Positions 14,059 to 19,804 of a DNA stretch of 22,465 bases are shown one piece after another. This stretch comes from a virus. The first letter of the stretch is position 1; each line of letters starts with the position of its first letter. Made by a program: the position numbers and the translations under genes. The stretch is taken from IMG/VR virus record IMGVR_UViG_3300010149_000200, positions 1-22,465 of that record. The stretch is one strand, 5' to 3'. The notes under the pieces are model-generated. The model was given only the letters and a program-made list of their open reading frames with translations. It did no database searches and was not told the origin of the DNA.

Positions 14059-14625
14059 TTTATTCATCTCCTTTGTTTTCTTTTTTTGTTGCTCTATGAA
14101 TCTACGGTATATACCTGCTTCTTGTTTTTTACCCATTTCTCTTGCTCTTTGTTCCATAGCGATAGCCGCTTGAGTTTTGTGAGCATGAGTTTTGCTACTG
14201 TTTTTGATTTTACTAACTGATTGTCTTGCTTTTTGTGGATTTTTAAATCCTAAATTATGTATAGTTCCTTTTGGGTTTTCATCAGTATACAAATCGGAAT
14301 GCTTCTTTGAACCCGCAGGTTGCCCTTTTTTACGAGGTATGCGTGGTGCTTTTACAATTGTAGGCTTACCACCGACTCCTTGTTTCTTACTACGCTTTCT
14401 TTTGGTAGCGGCTTGTTTTTGCCCTTCGGACATTGAGCCGGAAGTCTTTGGAGTTTTACTTGATACTTTCACACTTGGTCTACACTTTGGATAACCTTTG
14501 CTTGAAGTCTTGGCTTTTGACCTGCCACACGGTGGGTGTTTACCATCCTTATTTTTACGACTTACATCAACCCACTTTTCTTTGAACCATCGGTTCAAGT
14601 TCTTGCGGATTAATACTTTGGTCAT
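13924..14625 (-). CDS. Lys-rich basic protein resembling small DUF5872-like viral proteins
   Basis: This is a 233-aa protein. It begins MTKVLIRKNLNRWFKEKWVD, followed by DGKHPPCGRSKA and GYPKCRPS. This pattern resembles short basic proteins found in many marine phages and large algal viruses (DUF5872-like, from memory). The middle (about 55-105) is a Lys/Arg/Gly/Pro-rich linker. Residues 120-185 (IHNLGFKNPQKARQ, then AAIAMEQRAREMGKKQEAGI) are a second helical module. From residue 190 a separate-looking short unit begins with its own ribosome site. The charge suggests DNA binding or condensation, but this is inference. AAGGTGA lies four to five bases before the ATG. The C-terminus DDAWNTLNK matches a motif in the 826-aa protein. 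Confidence 0.65.
   Translation of the reverse strand: MTKVLIRKNLNRWFKEKWVDVSRKNKDGKHPPCGRSKAKTSSKGYPKCRPSVKVSSKTPKTSGSMSEGQKQAATKRKRSKKQGVGGKPTIVKAPRIPRKKGQPAGSKKHSDLYTDENPKGTIHNLGFKNPQKARQSVSKIKNSSKTHAHKTQAAIAMEQRAREMGKKQEAGIYRRFIEQQKKKTKEMNKMDDKKKKKGVVMVIAIGGKPPKGMEKPKDDKKKAFDDAWNTLNK
14064..14073 (-). promoter_or_regulatory. Internal strong Shine-Dalgarno site
   Basis: AAGGAGATGA on the minus strand, inside the 233-aa gene, five bases before the in-frame ATG at 14058. Sequence and spacing equal those of the major capsid gene. Confidence 0.6.
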
Positions 14626-14629
14626 CTAC

Positions 14630-14791
14630 TCACCTTACTGCAACCATTTTTCTAATGTTTTTCTGTTTATCCATTAATGCATAACATGGACATTTAGGTG
14701 CAGATGCAGAACATTGATTACCTTCTATCATACATACGCATGGTGTTTTTTTAGTTCCACCACAACAACATTTATCTTTTTTAAGTTTCAT
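14630..14791 (-). CDS. Small nine-cysteine protein, unknown function
   Basis: This is a 53-aa protein starting MKLKKDKCCCGGTKKTPCVC, with nine cysteines in all (CCC, CVC, then single cysteines before CPCY) and a basic C-terminus. The density suggests a metal-binding (zinc or similar) mini-domain. The ATG overlaps the stop of the previous gene as ATGA (14788-14791). The next gene begins four bases after its stop, with AAGGTGA inside its last codons. It is therefore firmly embedded in the operon. No family is recognised. Confidence 0.65.
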   Translation of the reverse strand: MKLKKDKCCCGGTKKTPCVCMIEGNQCSASAPKCPCYALMDKQKNIRKMVAVR

Positions 14792-14973
14792 TTTTTCTTC
14801 CCCTTTTTCTTAAATTTTCCACGACAATATTGAACAGCCCATCCATTAGCATAGGCTGACGGATAGACCTTGAACTTACGCTTTGCCGCCGCTTTACCTG
14901 CGGGGCATAGTTTCTTTTCTAAAAAGTCAAACGCACTATCCATTCCAATACAATGTCCACATTCACAACTCAC
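14788..14973 (-). CDS. Small basic protein with YPSAYANGW motif, GTG start
   Basis: This is a 61-aa protein. The GTG at 14973 is chosen because GGTGAT lies three bases upstream and it overlaps the terminase stop as GTGA; a TTG at 14985 is also in frame. It starts MSCECGHCIGMDSAFDFLEK and continues with CPAGKAAAKRKFKVYPSAYA and a Lys-rich end. The R-x-F-x-V-YPSAYAN-x-x-A pattern is, from memory, a recurrent small motif in marine phages and some large eukaryotic viruses, of unknown function. The CECGHC start may bind metal. It directly follows terminase, so a packaging- or head-associated DNA-binding role is possible but unproven. Confidence 0.65.
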   Translation of the reverse strand: MSCECGHCIGMDSAFDFLEKKLCPAGKAAAKRKFKVYPSAYANGWAVQYCRGKFKKKGKKK

Positions 14974-16457
14974 GGTATCACCCAATCATTTTTTCCATAA
15001 TTTCTGTGTGGTTTTCCTTTTATCCACTCATCAAAGCCCGGTAGTACATCGTCAAGAAGCACCACTGAACCTTTGAATTCTTTTGTTCCCCAATTAGCCA
15101 AAGCCAATGCCATAGCCAAGTCATCGTGAGTTCCTACAGATTCTAGTTTGCCATTCTTTTGCATACCGAATCTGTTTAACTCGGATTCTAACTTGTGGGT
15201 AAATTCACGGCTTCGCTCATCACCGTATGGAGTTTTTATCTGTCCTTGCTCAAACGCCATAAGAAGTGACATAAACATACTTTCTTTTCTTTGGCGTGTT
15301 GTCATAAAAGTGCGAATAGGAATATCCCCTCTCATGTCTTGAAGTTCAGCCGCAAACATACGCTGAAAGTTGTTACCTTCAAGTTCAATCAAATCGGGTT
15401 GAAACCTGTTATTTAACAGTAAAATTTGTTTTTTCTGTGCCGCACCACCAAGACCTTTTTCGTGTACAATACCAACTATTTCTTTGATATTATCACCCGG
15501 TGGTGTCCTTAGTACTAACATAGCAGTAAAGTCAGCGTTCTTATCCGAAGCGATAGCAGTATCCCATCCGATAAAGTGCTGTCCAAATACCCCTGCCGGA
15601 TTTCCCTCTTCATCGAATTCAGTATCAGCCCTGTCAAGAAGCACCAACTCTCTATCACGAGCCGCCTCAAGTATAGTAGCAGGGAACATACTCGCTACAT
15701 CGTGGATAGGTTCACACAGATACTCACGGCTAAATTGTATAGCGGGCATTGATAATCGCCTTTGTTCAAGTGCCTCAAGATTCCATCTTTCCGGCCAAAG
15801 GGCTATACCTTCCGCATTGATAGCGGGATATGTTTCTACTTGGAATGTTTCTTTTTCTTCAAGTTCAGCATACAAGTCATTGTAACTGAATGGTGTACCG
15901 ACCATCATTAGTCGTGCTGTGTGGTGGAGTACCGGGAGTAATACACCATAGAACCAATCGGCGGCTCTTTGTAACTCTCCACCTGTAGTACCCCACAAGA
16001 TGTCATCACATACTACTACATCGGGGTGGAAACCACGAGTAGCACCACCAACCGACTTAGCCATGATACGGCTACCGTTAGTGAACTCAAAGTATGATTT
16101 AGCCCAAGGTCTACCTTGGTCGGGCTTCAAACCTCTTAGAATATCAGCACTTTCTATGTTATTACGAATAAACCTCATGTGTTCAAGTGTCTGTTCTAAT
16201 GAGTGTGAGAAAATCATGATGTGAGTACCGGGGTTGAAAGCGGCTATCCATAGAGCATACGACATAAACAAAGTGGATTTACCGTGGTCACGACTCGCTT
16301 TAACACAGTAGTAACGATTTTCTTTCAATCCTTTATCCCACATCTCATGATGATGACTGTAATGAAAACCAAGTATATCTGTAAAAAAGAACTTAAATGA
16401 CTTTTCAGCCATCTTTCTATCCATATCTAGGATAAACTGTTCCATGTTTTCACTCAT
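14970..16457 (-). CDS. terL: Terminase large subunit (ATPase-nuclease DNA packaging motor)
   Basis: This is a 495-aa protein. It drives DNA into the prohead through the portal and cuts genome ends. The ATPase part shows Walker A KASRDHGKST (53-62), Walker B VVVCDD (147-152) with Asp in place of the usual second Glu, and a coupling motif MMVGTP (184-189). The nuclease part shows Asp299 in FIGWDTA, an acidic pair in LIELEGNNF (358, 360) and THDDLAMA (Asp445, Asp446), the RNase-H-like triad. Length is normal. The ATG has GAGATGAT three bases upstream. The next gene overlaps its stop (GTGA). No inserted intein or intron is seen. Confidence 0.95.
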   Translation of the reverse strand: MSENMEQFILDMDRKMAEKSFKFFFTDILGFHYSHHHEMWDKGLKENRYYCVKASRDHGKSTLFMSYALWIAAFNPGTHIMIFSHSLEQTLEHMRFIRNNIESADILRGLKPDQGRPWAKSYFEFTNGSRIMAKSVGGATRGFHPDVVVCDDILWGTTGGELQRAADWFYGVLLPVLHHTARLMMVGTPFSYNDLYAELEEKETFQVETYPAINAEGIALWPERWNLEALEQRRLSMPAIQFSREYLCEPIHDVASMFPATILEAARDRELVLLDRADTEFDEEGNPAGVFGQHFIGWDTAIASDKNADFTAMLVLRTPPGDNIKEIVGIVHEKGLGGAAQKKQILLLNNRFQPDLIELEGNNFQRMFAAELQDMRGDIPIRTFMTTRQRKESMFMSLLMAFEQGQIKTPYGDERSREFTHKLESELNRFGMQKNGKLESVGTHDDLAMALALANWGTKEFKGSVVLLDDVLPGFDEWIKGKPHRNYGKNDWVIP

Positions 16458-16461
16458 AGTA

Positions 16462-17616
16462 TCATCTCAATTTTAGTAAAGTATATGCGGCAAATGTTCC
16501 CATTTCATGGGGTGTCATCTTGTAAACTACATCAGCACCTAACTTTTCAGTAAGTGCAGTAACGAATGATTTGTTAGCATTTGGGTTAAAGAAATCGGGG
16601 GCTACCCCTCCTTGTTGTTCTTGTAGTAGTTTTTGTTGTGCTAACAAATTTTGCGGTACTGATGAATGTGTAGAAGAAGATTGTGTAACAGGTTGTGGTG
16701 TGACAGGTTGTTGCACAGGTGCGGCAGGTTGTTGCACAGGTGCGGCAGGTTGTTGCATAGGTTGTGTTTGATGCCCCATCAAAGCCGCATTATGGTCTGC
16801 TAATGTTTTTGTTTGTTGTTGTTGTTGTAATGCTTGTAATGGGGGTGATGGGTTGTTGTTCATTATCCCACCGGGTGGTGTTGCTGTACTGTGCATTGGG
16901 CCGGTTACATTAGAAACAGCCTCGATTGGAACTTGAACAGGTGCTTGAGTAACCGGCCTTTTGGGTGTAAATGGAGGCTGACCATACATCAATAAATTAT
17001 TAGCCTGTTGCTGACTCATACCTTTACCTGCCTCTAACATTTGAGCATAAGGTGTATTATCGTAATTCATAGGTTTTATCGAAGGTTGATTACGAGGGTC
17101 ATCTTGAGAAATAAGTTCTCCTTTGGGATGAGAAGTTGATGGTGGTAGTCTTACAGGTGGCCCTACCGGTCCTCTTGCTATATCTTTTAACGCCGCACCG
17201 GTATCAAATTTTGCCGGTGGTGTTCTATCTAATTTTGGAGGTTTAAATGTCAAATCGGAGTTGGCATAATCACTAATCATTCTTCCTGTTGGGTCAAGTC
17301 TTTCATAAGAATAACCTATACCTAATGGTGCAGATATATTACCACCTTGCATAGCATTCATAGTTTCATTTACAGCCCCAAGACCTGCAATTGCTTTACC
17401 TCCCATACCTGCAAGTGCGGCTATTTTTGATGTTGGTTTAACACCAACTTTGCTTTCTGTTCGTATTGGTTTTCTAAGAATATTAAAGAAATCCATAAAA
17501 GATTTACCCCTATCCGGTGTTTGAAATAATCCTTGGTCGTTTGGAAGTTGTTGGTCTACCTTCTTTTTAATTAACACACTTTTAGGTGCGGATTTTTTAA
17601 CAAGAATTTTAGTCAT
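16462..17616 (-). CDS. Disordered Pro/Gln-rich protein, unknown function
   Basis: This is a 384-aa protein. The N-terminus MTKILVKKSAPKSVLIKKK is basic and resembles that of the 233-aa protein. A Gly/Ala-rich helix (about 65-90, AALAGMGGKAIAGLGAV) could be amphipathic or membrane-touching. The rest to about 335 is Pro/Gln/Asn-rich and probably disordered, with a PAAPVQQ repeat near 290-305. A short folded C-terminus (about 345-384, VTALTEKLGADVVYKMTPHE) follows. It lies four bases before terminase in the same transcript, and its own start overlaps no gene. No family is recognised. The style resembles internal or scaffold-like virion proteins. Confidence 0.55.
   Translation of the reverse strand: MTKILVKKSAPKSVLIKKKVDQQLPNDQGLFQTPDRGKSFMDFFNILRKPIRTESKVGVKPTSKIAALAGMGGKAIAGLGAVNETMNAMQGGNISAPLGIGYSYERLDPTGRMISDYANSDLTFKPPKLDRTPPAKFDTGAALKDIARGPVGPPVRLPPSTSHPKGELISQDDPRNQPSIKPMNYDNTPYAQMLEAGKGMSQQQANNLLMYGQPPFTPKRPVTQAPVQVPIEAVSNVTGPMHSTATPPGGIMNNNPSPPLQALQQQQQTKTLADHNAALMGHQTQPMQQPAAPVQQPAAPVQQPVTPQPVTQSSSTHSSVPQNLLAQQKLLQEQQGGVAPDFFNPNANKSFVTALTEKLGADVVYKMTPHEMGTFAAYTLLKLR
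16704..16761 (+). repeat. Tandem 21-bp repeat (2.8 copies) in the 384-aa gene
   Basis: A 21-base unit starting caggttgttgcacaggtgcgg occurs at 16704-16724 and 16725-16745, with a partial copy to 16761. It encodes PAAPVQQ units in frame. Confidence 0.85.
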
Positions 17617-17620
17617 ATTA

Positions 17621-19804
17621 TCACTTCATATTTAATTTAATTACTTTTACGACTTTAGGTTGCACATGATACGCTTTCGCTATCTTGTGCCAATCACCCA
17701 TTGATTCATTTATAGAATTAACCTCACCACTTGTAAGACCTACATGTTTGGCTATTTGGTTTACATCAGCAAAAACCGCACCATGACTGATACTCGCATC
17801 TAAACTCGCTTCGTGAAATTGCATTCTTTCCAAAGCCTTCAATGTTCTATCCATAATTGGTAAATGTGAATCTTCGGATTTCATATATTGAGTAAGAAGA
17901 GTTTGTCGTGGGTCAGCGATTGCTCTTTGCTGTGCTTGTTCAAATTCAGTTAGTTCTTCCCCTCCGGGTCTAAGACCTAATGATTCTCTAAACTGTGCAG
18001 GGTTTAATGACGCTACATTCGGTCTAAATGCTTGATATTCCGGTGGTAGAGGTAATCGCCGCACAGCAACCGCCGGACTTGGGAGTGGGGGTGTTCCGCC
18101 GGGTTGAGAAACCGGAAGAGGTCGAGAAACCGGGATAGACATGCCTGTGTCACCGGCGGAACTAGGAAGTGCATCTACTGATGCGGGAGGTGCGGATTGA
18201 GGTGGAATGGGCATACCTTCACTCGGCGCATAATCACTCATATCATGGAAATATGGTGACATGTGTTCTTCCATACCCATACTAGCACCCTCTTCGGGGT
18301 ATCCAAAAATATCAAGATTTTGCATTGGTTCAGTTGGTATATCACCAATTCCCATTTTTACATTATGACCTCTAGCACTTGCTTGATGGTCGGCTAAGGC
18401 TTCGATTATCCCACGATACCTGTCTACTTGACCTAGTGCAGTTTCATTGTGATGTTTAATTCCTAATGTTTCTAATTCTTCGGATGTTATTTGATGGTCG
18501 CCAAATTTACTTCTACTCTCATTTTCTCCAACACCCGATTTACGAGCAAGAGCCATGATTTTACCGGCAGTAGTATGTAACCCTTTACCACCTTTTTCTC
18601 CCGGTTGAAGAAATCTCATGTGGTCCTCATGTGATATACCATCTTCTCCGGTACCATAATTTTCCATCATAAGATTGTATAGATTTTTAAAATCTCCTTG
18701 AAAACTTCTACCAAACAAATACATCATAGCGGGTGCATGTGCTAAATCTTTGATTAATGCCTCACGCATATCCGGTGTTTGTAAGACTTCTCTTAATGGT
18801 CTTTGAACCATATCGGGTTGAGTTAGTTTACCGGATTGATTGTAAGTAACATTAATATCCGGTATATGTTCTATACCTTTATCCATGATTTGGTCTATCA
18901 TAGCGTGTGCAGATTGATACAAACCGGTAGGAATTTTACCGCCTTTCTTTCCATGTTGATTTAATTTAGGATAAAAGAAAATATCGGGTAAGTGGTGTAA
19001 GGTTTCCCATGTGTGTACATCTTGCGTATCTCCAAAGTAATCTGCCGGTGCGCCACCCATCATTTGTGAAGTTACTTGGCCGGGATGTTCTCTATGATTA
19101 CTTCTAACATAAGCACGAACATTTCCGTTTTCATCCATAACATTAGGAACGGTGAAGTGTGCGTACATATATGGATATTTCACAAATGGCATTTGCTTCC
19201 ATTCTTGTTGTTCTACACCATGTTCATCTTCTAATACATGTTGTAATTGTTGATGAAAAGGTATTGAGTAAGATTCCATAAACCTACCAAACGGAGTATC
19301 TTCTTCATTTTTATTTGTGTAAGTAGTAATTAAAGTGTTATTATGAGTTCGAGTTGGTCTTGTGGCTGATTCTCTATCTCCATCGCCCGGTGGTAACATA
19401 CCGGCTCTTAGTTTCCTCCAAGCCAAATTATCAAACATAGGTAATTGATGACCCTTATCTGTATGAGTAGCATTGAATTGCTTTATTGCTTGATTAATCA
19501 CATCTACCGGACTTCTGTTAATATTGTTTCTTCGTAAGAAATCTCCTAAATGGCTTGCTAAAGCATCTATACCGTGTTGAAAAGAGCCAAGTTCTGTATT
19601 GTAAATTTGCTCTCCATGCTCTCCATTTGCCCATTCACCTACCAAAGATTTTCCTCTACCATCATGAGCAAACAAAGGTAAATCCATATTTTGTGGTGGT
19701 TTGAAATGTTGTGCCGGTGGGTTACGAAACATTGTTGGTCCTTGTGGAGTATAACCTATCATACTCCATGCTTTTTGAAGTAAAAAAGGTTTTATTCCTA
19801 TCAA
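17621..19804 (-). CDS. Large protein of unknown function, probably TTG start
   Basis: This is a 727-aa protein. The TTG at 19804 overlaps the previous stop as TTGA, but the ribosome site is weak. The first in-frame ATG is at 19762, with GGAG immediately before it. Regions: an N-terminal part with HDGRGKSLVG (48-55); a long helical middle without recognised motifs; a Pro/Ser-rich linker (about 530-590); and a C-terminal helical part (about 670-727) with two helix-turn-helix-like stretches (IAKHVGLTSGEVNSIN and IAKAYHVQPKVVKVIK). Methionine, His and Gln are frequent. No membrane segment is seen. It lies upstream of terminase, where many viruses carry early packaging or internal proteins. Its role is unknown. 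Confidence 0.55.
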   Translation of the reverse strand: MIGIKPFLLQKAWSMIGYTPQGPTMFRNPPAQHFKPPQNMDLPLFAHDGRGKSLVGEWANGEHGEQIYNTELGSFQHGIDALASHLGDFLRRNNINRSPVDVINQAIKQFNATHTDKGHQLPMFDNLAWRKLRAGMLPPGDGDRESATRPTRTHNNTLITTYTNKNEEDTPFGRFMESYSIPFHQQLQHVLEDEHGVEQQEWKQMPFVKYPYMYAHFTVPNVMDENGNVRAYVRSNHREHPGQVTSQMMGGAPADYFGDTQDVHTWETLHHLPDIFFYPKLNQHGKKGGKIPTGLYQSAHAMIDQIMDKGIEHIPDINVTYNQSGKLTQPDMVQRPLREVLQTPDMREALIKDLAHAPAMMYLFGRSFQGDFKNLYNLMMENYGTGEDGISHEDHMRFLQPGEKGGKGLHTTAGKIMALARKSGVGENESRSKFGDHQITSEELETLGIKHHNETALGQVDRYRGIIEALADHQASARGHNVKMGIGDIPTEPMQNLDIFGYPEEGASMGMEEHMSPYFHDMSDYAPSEGMPIPPQSAPPASVDALPSSAGDTGMSIPVSRPLPVSQPGGTPPLPSPAVAVRRLPLPPEYQAFRPNVASLNPAQFRESLGLRPGGEELTEFEQAQQRAIADPRQTLLTQYMKSEDSHLPIMDRTLKALERMQFHEASLDASISHGAVFADVNQIAKHVGLTSGEVNSINESMGDWHKIAKAYHVQPKVVKVIKLNMK

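Noticed and set aside
13505-14173. A 222-aa plus-strand frame with hydrophobic stretches
   Set aside because: It is antisense to the Lys-rich 233-aa gene and the 432-aa gene. Lysine codons read backwards give Phe and Leu, which mimics membrane segments.
16680-16775. CRISPR-like repeat array
   Set aside because: The units are directly tandem without spacers, are multiples of three and encode in-frame PAAPVQQ repeats.
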